Assembly (NCBI GenBank): GCA_900095095.1
Contig: FMBT01000488.1
Coordinates: 1-64,000, forward strand
From: Fragilariopsis cylindrus CCMP1102
Taxonomy: Eukaryota > Bacillariophyta > Bacillariophyceae > Bacillariales > Bacillariaceae
Direction: 5' to 3'
Length of the DNA: 64,000 nt
Below, piece by piece: positions 41,701 through 51,908 of this stretch (its first letter is position 1; the number at the start of each line of letters is the position of its first letter). The notes under the pieces were generated by a model. The model searched no databases. It had not been told where the DNA came from and saw only the letters and a list, made by a program, of their open reading frames with translations. The translations under genes and the position numbers were made by a program.

Positions 41701-43851
41701 TATTGTTGCACGACGACGAACACGACTCATTGTTATATCATCCTTCACCTTCTCACTATTATCACTGCCGTTTATAACAACATCCTCTTTGGTACTAGAT
41801 GCATTATTGATTTTGTTTAATTCTTCATCTGTATTGTCGCCGTCATTATCATCAGAGTCAGAGTCAGCAATGTCAATATCAACTGATGATGGTATGTTAG
41901 GATCACGAAGTTCTTTCTTCGTCTTCGTCTTGGACATCATTACCATAGAAAGTGCTGCTATCTTTTTATCATTCAAAGATGATGATGATGATGATGGTGG
42001 TGGTATACTGCTACTTGTACGATCACGATGTGTCGTCGTTGTCACTTCTGTATCTATTTTCGTATCAGGTGATGCTGATTTCCTTTTGGCGGTATACGTA
42101 TCATCATTGCCGTCATCAACATCATGAGCATCTACTTCATCTTTGTCAGTATCAATTTCAATAGATGGTTGTGTTGCAATGCCATCATCATAGTTATCAT
42201 CACGGCGGTTTGTTTTCAATACAGTATTACTACTTTTCGGTGTCGCGTCAGCAGCAGCAACAGCCGATTTCATAGGAGGAGGAACGGCAGGATGTTTACT
42301 ATTATTAGCAGCAGCATTAGCAGCAGTATTACGTGGAGGTGCTGATGCTGATATTGATTTCCTATTATATTTCTTCTTCTTCTTCTTGTTGGCAGTTTTA
42401 TCGGTATAACGAAATAATATTAGTTGTGATTTCGTTGTATCTTCCAATTCCGATTCATCATCCTCATCATCCTCATCATCCAATAATAATGCCTGATCTT
42501 TGTCGCCAACATCTCTCTGGTTATTGTTATTGTTATTGTTACCATGATCATCTCCACCACTGCCACCACCATCCCTGTTCTTATCAGATTGTTGCTGTTC
42601 AATATTCTGTTCCTTCTTCTTTTCCTTCAATTTTTTCAGGGCAGCTTTCATAACCGAATCATCATCATCTGATGATGATGATGAGGATAGTGATAATGAA
42701 GAGGATGATGCATTATCATCATTATCATTATCATTATCACCGTCCCCTTTCTTCTTACTATTATTATTACTATTATTATTTTGTTTATGATCATAATCAC
42801 CCCGTAAATATTCCACAGCTTTGGATTCTAATTTGTTTTTAAATTGTTGTAATTCTTTTGCTCTGTTTAATAATCCTGTGGCTATTGTTATTTGTTCGTC
42901 ATTGCCACTGCCATTATTACCATCTTTGTTTGATGTTAATTGTTTATTTTTTAATTTAAAAGAGGATATTGGTTTTAATCGTCCAGGATGTTTATGTAAT
43001 GTACCATCTATATATTCATATATTCGTCGTACACATATTGAGGATGGTAAACAATCACCATTACTTAATGCTAATGGAAATTTAGTGTTATTTGTAGTTG
43101 TATTTCTGGTTTTTGTTTTGGTATTCTTTGTATTATCAACTCTTGTGTTTGTATTATTAAATGTTGCTAATATAACCACACGACAATATCCCATACTAGA
43201 TCCTGCTGTATATAATATTGTATTCTGATATTCAATTATATCCCCGGGACGTAATGGTTCATTCCCACCACCACCTTTTTTCAATTTTCGTATCCGTTTT
43301 AATTTTGTTGTCTTTTTTCTACCAGCACCCCCGCTGTTGTTGTTGTTGCCCTCATCAGATTCAGTAGAAGAAGAAGTATCCGATGGAGGTGATTCATACC
43401 CGCCATCACCACCACTACTACTACTACTACTACTACCGCAATTGGAATCAGAATCAGAATCAGAATCATCACTAGAGTGTTTCTTCTTGGAACGCTTCTG
43501 CTGTTGAGTAAAATGCATTGCGTATGGAGTCTCTAAAGATGATTCATCATCATCATCATCATCATCATCCTCATCCTCATTGTCATTGTCATCATGATCG
43601 TCGTTGTTCATGGCACGAGGAATTTCTAGTGATGATTCGTCTTCTTCTTTATCGTCGATTCTTCGTCGTGTTCGTGATCGGTTTTGTTGTTGTAGGTGTT
43701 GGTGTTGCCGAGTAGAGGAATGACTATTATTTTTATCGTTGTCATTATCATTAGTATCTGATCGTTGACGACCTGTACGACTATCACGATTAGCTAGAGC
43801 AAGCCCACTAGCACGCCGTCGTCTTCCACTACTGGTACGTGCCCGATGCAT
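38776..43851 (-). CDS. Very large disordered protein with one folded N-terminal module
   Basis: 1691 residues in one uninterrupted frame. More than 80% is Ser, Asp, Asn, Lys, Arg or Gln in runs, with many NLS-like basic clusters and SSSSDDEDD acidic patches, so a nuclear, phosphorylated, disordered protein is likely. The only balanced region is residues about 200-370. It reads LRPGDIIEYQNTILYTAGSS, YCRVVILATF, FPLALSNGDCLPSSICVRRI, DGTLHKHPGRLKPISSFKL. I recall similar G-D-x-I-E-Y ... L-S-N-G ... H-P-G modules in other diatom proteins of unknown role, but cannot name a database family. The C-terminal part holds FEFSSNDENDDPKFDDIIKK and a basic end. The uninterrupted length despite many microsatellites argues for selection on the frame. 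The start MHRARTSSGRRRRAS is the first ATG. Confidence 0.7.
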   Translation of the reverse strand: MHRARTSSGRRRRASGLALANRDSRTGRQRSDTNDNDNDKNNSHSSTRQHQHLQQQNRSRTRRRIDDKEEDESSLEIPRAMNNDDHDDNDNEDEDDDDDDDDESSLETPYAMHFTQQQKRSKKKHSSDDSDSDSDSNCGSSSSSSSGGDGGYESPPSDTSSSTESDEGNNNNSGGAGRKKTTKLKRIRKLKKGGGGNEPLRPGDIIEYQNTILYTAGSSMGYCRVVILATFNNTNTRVDNTKNTKTKTRNTTTNNTKFPLALSNGDCLPSSICVRRIYEYIDGTLHKHPGRLKPISSFKLKNKQLTSNKDGNNGSGNDEQITIATGLLNRAKELQQFKNKLESKAVEYLRGDYDHKQNNNSNNNSKKKGDGDNDNDNDDNASSSSLSLSSSSSSDDDDSVMKAALKKLKEKKKEQNIEQQQSDKNRDGGGSGGDDHGNNNNNNNQRDVGDKDQALLLDDEDDEDDESELEDTTKSQLILFRYTDKTANKKKKKKYNRKSISASAPPRNTAANAAANNSKHPAVPPPMKSAVAAADATPKSSNTVLKTNRRDDNYDDGIATQPSIEIDTDKDEVDAHDVDDGNDDTYTAKRKSASPDTKIDTEVTTTTHRDRTSSSIPPPSSSSSSLNDKKIAALSMVMMSKTKTKKELRDPNIPSSVDIDIADSDSDDNDGDNTDEELNKINNASSTKEDVVINGSDNSEKVKDDITMSRVRRRATILTTVAGNAEKARHDEDILNLDDSDSSSDDDDDFLLRESPHQRKSLSASASTILNNGQNGNSSSDHSKNRTSKETSSHPQQNNNNLLKSLRGTTVRSPSPTTSSTRCSNKKDPATSKDNVIDVDGLNDKNFDDLDSSSDEDHDHQHQQKRYRNINGGSTATTAKSSSVKRDQQLQQRQRKQHRKRGSPIIPGGSIIGNGGRPPLPKNSKNHTSNSSSSNKKVSTSTKIHNTRNDSDNLEDSSDSDIDTYTRKRKERQEELRRNRSRSINDDDDDDDDYSSGDNNNNNNKSGSNSLLSLTKYNTDTGSNSHSKNNNNNNNRRTKSSQSPGGSSPLINASPPTPPLYLDFENRKKNTKNSMLPKKHNVKRSAVVAQRPKPIQHKNKYQALSIFTSGKLKDGSPVKNKVARNFSSITTKRHNDNYRNNVEETAPLGGANNKYDSNSSCSDSENENKARVNQKRHNEAATSSEEEDSPPSLAKAYRKRELKRQQKIEQKEREQKKEQNRKRDRRSRSTYDEIIEIDCGHTDDEDNSSSNERDTTSRSNHRANRNNNPRDADKTKKKTKQREVTEEKENHGNGSDDRQQQKRRRRQKDQQQKRQRPPPYPHQRRYNVDDDSLHNHRHQKDQSSQEQEWTDDDRGSSNGISHRKEKQQHHNNRCDSLSDAGEKEAASKTRNSKNDSGRRRQQDRSKPSSSSRNRTRKANSTKRTISSDSKRGGDSSNDDDDYYHEKSDQKTRHKHHHRASNSHHQNLSMTSEDEDQQQIQTKKHHSSSRDNDNQRSIKKLTPKSRRKISGLAPPSSSAKSSKSISLSKFDHSTPSERSKLTTKRATKKANKYEPMDSTRKRDLLCSSSSDDEDRKTNTKSNKKIPRTPWSTDCDIDSPFDPPQSATARTAKSTSRYSSPASSRKKKRDYNNGHTPNRSIDISSGRAAVFEFSSNDENDDPKFDDIIKKRQLSPKFIAKISRKKKRKGSYVF

Positions 43852-45888
43852 ATTTAATGGTAATTATAGTTACTGTATGGTAGTGGTGGCAAATGTGTTG
43901 AGTCAGTCGATGGCAGCAAGTTCTATTTAAAATTTTTGCAAGAATATATACCGGGGCCTCGTCTCTCTCTCTCTCTCTCTCTTCTTTCTTGCTCCCTGTA
44001 GTTCTATCTTTCTCTTTCCCTCAGTCAATGTTTACAGTAATCGATCAATACCTTTACCCTTGTAACCTCTCAGAAAAAAACCATGAAGCGGACGTTCTTG
44101 TTGTCAAGTTAAGTTAAGTTAAGTTACTAAGTTAAGTTCAGTTCAGTTCAGTTCAGTTCAGTTCAGTTGAGTTGTTGTTTTGATGCTTTCTCTTCTCTGC
44201 TTTATTCACTTTCATTTTTTTGTCGTGAACAAAAAGAAAAAGAGCTCGAATACTACTTCCGTTATTTTACTTACGGTGAGATGAGGTCAAGCAAGCACTG
44301 CGAGGTCCGAACTCTCATTATATTTCTGGCGCGAATAATGCGACTCAATTACATTAGTCCCGTATAAAGTCTAGTCACGTACGTTTCTCATGCGTTCTCG
44401 TTGGGGGGTCAAATCCACTAATTTTTTTATCAAATCCACTAATTTCAATAGTAGAATTTAAAAGAGATCCTTCATTTCCTCCTTCCCCCTCCTCGTACTA
44501 CACCTACTGTTTCAGCCTATCGCTGCCGCGCAACCAACTCGAACTACAGACCTTATACTACTATTGGCCGCTATACTATTCGTGTCTATTGATACTAACA
44601 CAACTGATACCTGTCAAGGAGTACCTGTCAAGGAGAAGAAGGATGGAGACAACCACAACGACATTCAATAACATTGAATGCATCAGATAAATAAACAGAA
44701 ATAGTAACAGAAAATAATAACAACAGCAGCAACAACAACGGATCTGAATCCATTCGTTACGATCCGGTCCTAGTTCAAAAAGAAGGCATATAAATATCCG
44801 TAACAATCGAATTCCTTAATACTCAACAAGGTCAACAGCAATTTGAATCAATCCATTTGATTACCATCCGTTCCCAGTTCAACTTCAACAAGAAGGTGTA
44901 TCATTATCAATATAATGACTATCCATACGAATGAATTGAATTGCTTAATACTTCAACAGCGGACGGAGAAGGATGGAGATGCCGCCGACGGCATCAACAA
45001 ATAATGAAACAACAACAACAACATACCGATCCGATAGAATCGATACAATACAATCGATACAACATATATCAACGAATAACAATAATATACCGAATGAAAG
45101 ATACGACATTGTATCACCTATCAAGCACTCAATGTGATTCGAACGACTTAACACCAAGCACCTCAATGAATGACGTCTAACCGAAATAGAACAACAAATG
45201 ACGGCAACTGACTTCACAGCAAGCACCTCCATTGACGTCGACCCACTAACTACGAACACAACAAAGGCAACCAGCAACGGATTAAAAGAAAAATGACTGA
45301 ATACCACTGCAACAACAACCAACAACAGACCGTCGCATGAAATGACGTGAAACTAATATCAACGATATGGATAACATTATAACGGCGAAAGATCTGTAGC
45401 TCGAGCGGTAGTAAAAATATAAAACAAGAAAAGACAAGACAATAATAGTTAATCTCCAAGGGTGCCGATACAGAAGAACCAGGAAATCAGTAGAATAGGA
45501 CCATAGAAAGTACCATACGAAAGGATCATTTCTGCAGTACAGTAGAACCACAATACCGACTACTGTACTAGGATATATAGTAGTCGTTGACTAAGTACAT
45601 AGAAGTAGTATCAGTCATGATTTAATATTTTGAGAAGTTAGTTACAGGTAGTTAGTTATTAATTAGTAAAAATATTTACGTACAATAATCCTTCTTCGGT
45701 TCTTCTTTTTTTCATTTCATTCATATAATTACTTCCTTTATTATTTAGTTTCATAATGTATATTTACTGGGTTTTCTCTTTTCGTTATATACGAGTACTA
45801 TTAAATGATACATGTATGTATAGTTCTTTCACTTTGTTTTGATCCATGAATTCATTCATTTCACATGGAAAAAATAATTGTATAATAT
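43852..45888. other. Two-kilobase intergenic stretch with short repeats
   Basis: Next to the large gene are a CT run (about 43963-43984) and AAGTT/CAGTT pentamer arrays (44108-44172). At 44608-44635 ACCTGTCAAGGAG is repeated in tandem. From about 44750 to 44950 there is a degenerate pair of about 130-base units (CCATTCGTTACGATCC / CCATCCGTTCCCAG, TTCAACAAGAAGG, GAATT.CTTAATACT). Open frames up to 126 codons (44945-45325, -) are featureless. No gene is supported. Confidence 0.5.
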
Positions 45889-46045
45889 TTATGGTGCTGT
45901 TGGTAATGGCATATTAGATGTAACAGAAATGGATTGTACAATAAACCCGAATCTTTGTAATCCACCACCATCAAAATTGTTAAAGAATGCACCTGCTGAA
46001 CCAGCAATTGTTGCAATTTGTACAGTCCCCTCAATACCTTCAAAG

Positions 46046-46081
<36 letters not shown>

Positions 46082-47211
46082 AATATTTTAAGAAGATGCA
46101 TATGGAACGGAACAAAGACAAATATTTAGTTAGTTTTTATTCGATTCTGGTCGTATATACTAACACACACACACACAGACACTAGTATTTATATATATAT
46201 ATGCATGCCATATACTATAAACGTACCTTCCGGTTCCTCCAATAATGGTGGCTGGATATGGTGGTGGTAATGTTGGTGTTTGACGAACAAGAGGGAAATT
46301 TAATTGTTGACCAAAATCAAATACAAATGAGGTGCCAGCATAAATTGAGATACAATCAAATCCACCACCACCTAAACATAAATTAAGTAAGCATGTATGA
46401 CTTGTAATGACAAATGCTCCACCTGAAAATGTAAAATCCCCTATATTGCATATATTTAGCTCACGACGATCACGACGGTCAAAATTATCAGGTACATTTC
46501 CTCTTTTAATTTGTAATGCAGAAGTTGCAACACATTCACCATGAAAGAAATATGCTGAATCACCGACAGGGATTGGAGTTTTTGGTTGACGATCACCAGC
46601 ATATCGTTGTCCAATTATATCGCCAAGGTTTTCGGCTTCGATTTTTATGCCAAAATCACCAGGCTCAATACCATTTGGTTTGTTAACAATTACAATATCA
46701 GCAGGATCATAAATTTTACCTGTAGTTCATTGTAATTCATAAGAACAAGAACGAAAATGGGAATATATGGAACATAAAAGACGATTTAAAAAGGCGATTT
46801 TAGTAAAAACGAATAACCAAAAACGAAACAAATGAACGGCGTAATAATATAAGTAAGCAAACGTAGCGTACCATTTTGAATAGTTGAAGTACCAATAGAT
46901 GTTGGTAAAGTCTGCGTATCCGTAACTTGTTTAATACGTTCTTCAGTTGATCTACCATCCGGATCAAGTGATACAAAATTATCTGGTTCAATAATAGTAA
47001 TATAATTGCGTTTATATTCATAATTATTACTGTTGTTATTGTTAGAGGACATTAGAAACCTTAACTCCCTTGCTACTGATTTTCTTGCAGCTGCTGCAGC
47101 AGCTGCAGCAGTAGTGATAGCCTCAGTACCCGACATACTGTTTTTAGATGCACGAACATTCCAAGGAGTGAATGCTAAGATGATACCAAGTAACGCGTAA
47201 GAGATTCTCAT
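45889..47211 (-). CDS. Secreted dirigent/AOC-like barrel protein, copy 2 (three exons)
   Basis: Exons read on the minus strand: 47211-46872, 46719-46227 and 46045-45889. They have GT-AG junctions and one frame, giving 329 residues. The signal peptide is MRISYALLGIILAFTPWNVRA. The mature part parallels the copy at 27168-27959: GKIYDPADIVIV, FHGECVATS, HTCLLNLCLGGGGFDCISIYAG, YPATIIGGTG, then FEGIEGTVQIATIAG. Intron 1 falls at STIQN|G, exactly where the other copy reads STIQSGG without an intron. Intron 2 splits the glycine-rich GGTG strand and holds TA and CA microsatellites. It has an extra Arg/Asp-rich loop (NFDRRDRREL). GATTGATCT repeats lie directly before the start. Function unknown; extracellular or cell-wall. 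Confidence 0.72.
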
Positions 47212-48606
47212 GATTGATCTGATTGATTGATTGATCTGATGATGAATTTGTTCTGATCTTATTACTTTTAGTAAATTATTTTATGATGCGTTCGAATTGC
47301 AAATAATTACTTGTGGTATTATTAACGTAATTATTGTACGGTAAATCAAAACAGCGACGAAAGCGCTTCCTTTTTCCAAAACAAAATCTTTCGTACATAA
47401 TATACAGTACTGTATGGCATACCCGAGCATTTGTACTGAAAGGAAACAAAAACAGAAACAGAAACAAAGAAATCTTTTTATGTTCAAGCAATTGGCTGGA
47501 TATAGTAACCGGCAGTACAATAGGACCATGGACATCGCTCATCATCATCATCGGTCAGCCAATGGAACCAAAAGTCCAAAAGCAAAAAGCATACTGATGA
47601 TTACGCATTACCATATACTCAAGTCTACTTGTACAGTAGAACTAACGGTACTGGATCAGCGAGTTGTCGAAGTCGTTTTCATTACGCATTACCATAAATT
47701 CAAGTCTCGTAGGTGCTATGTTCCACTTATCAGACAAATTCTTTTCATTCATTCGTGGTAGCGCAAAAATGCAATGGTATTTATGGAAAGGCTCGTGAAT
47801 AAAATCATTGTGGTTTCAAAAAAAAATGTATAGTCGAGTGAGTCGACTAAATATTAATTTGTTGAGATTTCATTTTTTGATTCATTCATTCGTGGATGTT
47901 TTCCAAGACTTGATGGCTTTTGACTTACTCGCTCTTTCGGAAGAGCGTGTCACTTGGCACTTTCGTCGAAACAATACGACTTGAAATTGCGCGTTTGATT
48001 TAAATAACTCTATCATGTTAACGGTACCGTTATTATAAGCTGGACGAAGGCTACACTTAAAATTGTCCAGAACACATAATTGATTTGACAAAAAAAAATC
48101 ATTTCAAATTTTTGATTTATTTATCTGGACGAAATTCGTCCAAAATTTCTATCACCAAAACATTTGCTACCAATATCTGGAATTTTTCCCTTTCTCTACT
48201 GCTTGTAAAAATAGTAACAGAAGAAAATACACGTACCGTAATACATCCGATTGGTATATGTTTCATGTTAGGGTGCATAATTTTTCTAGTAATACATACC
48301 TGTATGATCAAAAACTTTAACATACCGAAATACAAACGATTCAAAGAAAGGTAAAGAAAAGAAGGCAGAATCAATCAACAAAGCGTCGATAGATATAGTA
48401 GAAGAATACGAGATAAAAGTAACAAACAATCTCATCATCTTTAGGTAAGACAATCATCAACGTTCCGTTGGCGACTATGGCTTAGCTTGAATAGTATTCG
48501 GGTAATGACTGACTTTCGCTCATCTTATATTGCCTGCCGTCCGTTATCCTTCTCTTTTTTTTAGATAATTTCCTCACAGACAAAGAAAGACATCGTATCA
48601 TTAGCC
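47212..48606. other. Divergent intergenic region
   Basis: It starts with GATTGATTGATT repeats at the barrel-protein start. ATTACGCATTACCATA recurs at about 47601 and 47682. The short open frames have no domain features. The right 200 bases probably hold the PT-protein promoter. Confidence 0.4.
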
Positions 48607-50106
48607 ATGAATTTTACTATTCATCAACCGCGATCTATTATTACTACTGGTTGTGCATTACTATTCCTTCTGAGTATTATTCTTGTCGGTAGTGCTGTAC
48701 CTGTTGTGGCTGAAGCTACTAGCAACGTCAAAGATGAAAATCAAAATGGAAAACTAAGACGCAGCAGCAACAGTGGCGTTAGTAGAAGACTCAACAAAGG
48801 TAATTCGTCCACCCGTGGGTACGATAAAAAGAGTAACGACAATATTGATGAACTTACATTCAATTCTGATGTAGTAGAAGATGATGAAGAAGACCGTCTT
48901 CTTTCCAATAACAATCCAGCAGAAGTAGAAGAAAATGCTGGTGAAGTCGAGTCCATCGAAGACGGAGAAGATATTGAGGACCGTAAGTTACATCCATTAG
49001 CACGTTTAGTAGGAATGAATCAACAAAGACCTAGAGGAGGAAATCCAAGACCTGGACCTTCGTCGTATTTAAACACTGGTGCTCGTTTCAATACGAATTA
49101 TAACAATCAACGACGCCGCCCTAATCCACGTCCTCAAAATCATGGTGGTGCTGTTAGTAATGGTTCATTTGAGAAGATTCCAAATCCGATCTTTGTACAA
49201 AAACCTAATAATAATGTCATTATTGTTGTTGAAGCTCCTACAGATGATGCTGCCGTTGATGATGACGCTAATGGTGATGATGGTACAACAGTAACAACAC
49301 CAATGACGGATACTACACCAGTTAATTCTGGTGCTGGTAGTTTATATTTTGGACCTGGAAATAAACGAGGAGGTACTCGACGTCGTCCTTATAATAAAAG
49401 ATATAATAGGAGAAATCCTGTGCAATATAGACCACCAGTTGTTATTGAACGCGATGGATATGGTATTGGTAATTATGAACGTGTTGGATATTTAAATGGA
49501 CGTCCAATTGTATTAGTTACAACACCGACTATGCCACCGATAGTACCTGTACCGGGTGAAGCTGTTTTTATTACTGAAACTGGACAAGTTATTAATGCCG
49601 ATGGTGAGATAATCGGTCAAATTGATGAAAATGGTAATTTTACAGCAGCCGATACTGTTAGCTTCCCAACAGGACCCACCGCACCAACAACTCCAAGACC
49701 AACAAATGATCCAACTGATCCACCAAGCCGTCGTCCATCAAGACCACCAACGAGACGTCCAACAGGAAGTCCGACTCAGCGTCCCACTGCGGGTCCATCA
49801 AGATCACCAACGAGGCGTCCAACACAAACTCCAACCCAGCGTCCAACCCAGCGTCCAACGGATAGTCCCACGCGACGTCCATCACCATCTCCTACTCGTT
49901 CACCAACTAGATCCCCTACTCGTTCACCAACTAGATCACCAACTAGAGCACCTACTGCAGCACCAACTGCAGCACCAACTGCAGCACCAACTGCAGCACC
50001 TACTGCGGCACCTACTGCAGCACCAACAGCTGCACCAACAGCAGCACCAACAGCAGCACCAACAGCAGCACCAACACTAGCACCAACTCCTCCAGCAAGA
50101 AGATGA
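48607..50106 (+). CDS. Secreted PT-repeat (Pro-Thr-Ala-Ala) protein
   Basis: 499 residues. A hydrophobic signal segment is at about 13-36 (TGCALLFLLSIILVGSAVPV), with possible cleavage after VVAEA. The next 100 residues are acidic and Asn/Ser-rich with RRL-type basic sites. Residues about 135-300 are Arg/Asn/Pro-rich (GGTRRRPYNKRYNRR). A short ordinary stretch, GEAVFITETGQVINADGEII, precedes a C-terminal 150-residue tail. The tail is built first of S-P-T-R-x-P-T units and then of eleven or so A-A-P-T units, encoded by a 12-base minisatellite (about 49940-50085). Such Pro/Thr tails are common in diatom extracellular proteins and are probably glycosylated. No enzyme domain or terminal GPI hydrophobic segment is visible. 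A role in wall or mucilage is an inference from composition. Confidence 0.75.
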   Translation: MNFTIHQPRSIITTGCALLFLLSIILVGSAVPVVAEATSNVKDENQNGKLRRSSNSGVSRRLNKGNSSTRGYDKKSNDNIDELTFNSDVVEDDEEDRLLSNNNPAEVEENAGEVESIEDGEDIEDRKLHPLARLVGMNQQRPRGGNPRPGPSSYLNTGARFNTNYNNQRRRPNPRPQNHGGAVSNGSFEKIPNPIFVQKPNNNVIIVVEAPTDDAAVDDDANGDDGTTVTTPMTDTTPVNSGAGSLYFGPGNKRGGTRRRPYNKRYNRRNPVQYRPPVVIERDGYGIGNYERVGYLNGRPIVLVTTPTMPPIVPVPGEAVFITETGQVINADGEIIGQIDENGNFTAADTVSFPTGPTAPTTPRPTNDPTDPPSRRPSRPPTRRPTGSPTQRPTAGPSRSPTRRPTQTPTQRPTQRPTDSPTRRPSPSPTRSPTRSPTRSPTRSPTRAPTAAPTAAPTAAPTAAPTAAPTAAPTAAPTAAPTAAPTAAPTLAPTPPARR

Positions 50107-50880
50107 TTGATGTACGTGTAAAAAGAAAAGAAATGAAAGCGAAAGAAAAGAAAAGAGAGACGAACCAGTTCTACACTGTCTGTCCTATTTCTGTATACAG
50201 TATGATTACACACCCCACCTCGTTCCAGTTCCATGCATATCAAAAAAAATCATACTTATATTTATATTTATATTTAGATCAATCATAATTCGACGTAGAG
50301 TACTATTAATATTAAATCAATGCATAGTTTAAAATAATACATATCATTACACTATTTCCTGTTTTGCTATCTGAGCAAAATGATGTCGAAGTAGCTAGCT
50401 TGTTAGAGCATAATATTAAGATAATTTGCTATGCAGAAAAAGCCATATATTAGGCTGGCTAGCTCCTACTAGAGTGATACTGTGAGTACTACTTATAGCT
50501 CATACTAAGTATCACCTGCAATATCCATTTCTCAATCTAGTAATACCATGTACACACTGCCTGCTGTTGGGTATATCATCACCCAATTACTTGCTGTGCA
50601 GGGTACTGTCTCTCTAGAATTTATCATATTATATGCCATGCCCCCCTGCCTGCCTGGTGCACAGCAGTTAGTTGCTTATTACAATGTAGAGTCCTATCCT
50701 GTGTCTATAGAATTTGGAACACATACATACATGTAGGTATATCATGCCATATAGGACACATACAATGGAATGTATATCAAATTGAATCATTTTTTTGAAT
50801 GAATAGTAGTAAGAGATTCTTCCTTCTACTTTTTTTACAGCAAAGCTGTTGACACACACACACACTGGATCTACAGTACA
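50107..50880. other. Intergenic: no gene seen
   Basis: The 3' flank of the PT-repeat gene. TATTTA repeats lie at about 50254-50275 and a CA run at about 50853-50865. The open frames are short and featureless. Confidence 0.4.
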
Positions 50881-51302
50881 AGTTTAGGAACTAATGGTAC
50901 ACTTTTTTTTGCTCGGGATATGAGCTCAATAATTCAACTATTTAATTACTGCAATAATTCAATTACTTAACTACTTCAATAGAGCATCGACTAGAATGCG
51001 GTCTTAAATTGGTCTAATAGCGTACTCACCGGTCATTATAATAGCACAGAATGATACACTATATTTCTTCTCATAAGCCTACGTTAAATAGACCGATACC
51101 CATGGAGGTTCGATTCAATACATTCCCATTTTCATGTGTTAATAAGGAATTTTCCATTTAATTTTGTCGCGAGGTATCGTGCTAGCATCGGTTACACGCG
51201 TAACCGATGCTCGGTAAAAAAGGCTAGAACTAATTAGACATTTTTTCGTCGTAGCGCGTTGGTACGTTTCTACGGCGAGCATGAGTTATTAGTTCCTAAA
51301 CT
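50881..51302. mobile_element. Candidate MITE with 15-base inverted ends and an internal hairpin
   Basis: AGTTTAGGAACTAAT at 50881-50895 is repeated in exact reverse complement at 51288-51302. Inside, 51184-51211 can form a hairpin with a 12-base stem (AGCATCGGTTAC) and 4-base loop. It has no coding capacity. I could not identify a target duplication, so the call rests on the inverted ends and size (422 bases). Confidence 0.4.
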
Positions 51303-51908
51303 GGTATGCAACTTTTTTCCGTGAGTAACGAGTAGCCTGTCCGCGCACAGACTGTTTACACTCACAACGCGAGGAAGCACGTGCAGTGCGTTACAGTAGA
51401 ACGCGCTTTAAAAACGCGTAACAATACGGATACCCCAGTTATCTCTGTAATGATTGATTCTTTCATTCTCTTCAACGCAATTTCAACTGTAACTTTTTAT
51501 TTTTTATGATAAGTACTCGTATCGCGCACGCAAAGTGCTCCGTGATTAGGAGAATTGTTCATTCTTTAGCGTCGTCACAAGGCGATATTATATTCAACAC
51601 AAAAACATAGATTGAATATAGAAAGATATGTAGTACTGCGTTGCATACACCTACTTGTAATAGGCTAGAACGCGTGTGTGTGTATTGTTCTTTGCATATA
51701 TAGTTCCCCGACAATGCCAGCATTACGGAACAGTTCCGATTTCTTCGAACTTCCTTCACGTTACTGTAAATATTATACAATACGCTCACATATTTATTTC
51801 TGTCTTACCACCTTTTCTTCAACGAAACTATCGGAAGACAAGCAAATCAATCATCAGCAACACAGCTGCCTCGTCTACTATGACCTTGGTCCATCACCTA
51901 CTACTAAT

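Noticed and set aside
44945-45325. 126-codon minus-strand frame with hydrophobic stretches
   Set aside because: The Val/Leu/Cys-rich composition comes from CAACAA-type repeats on the other strand; no homologous pattern or leader.
45391-45420. tRNA-like word (GTAGCTCGAGCGGTAG)
   Set aside because: No acceptor stem, anticodon arm or T-arm (GGTTCGA) at the right distance.
46049-46080. TA run as a regulatory element
   Set aside because: It lies inside intron 2 of the barrel-protein gene and is a plain microsatellite.
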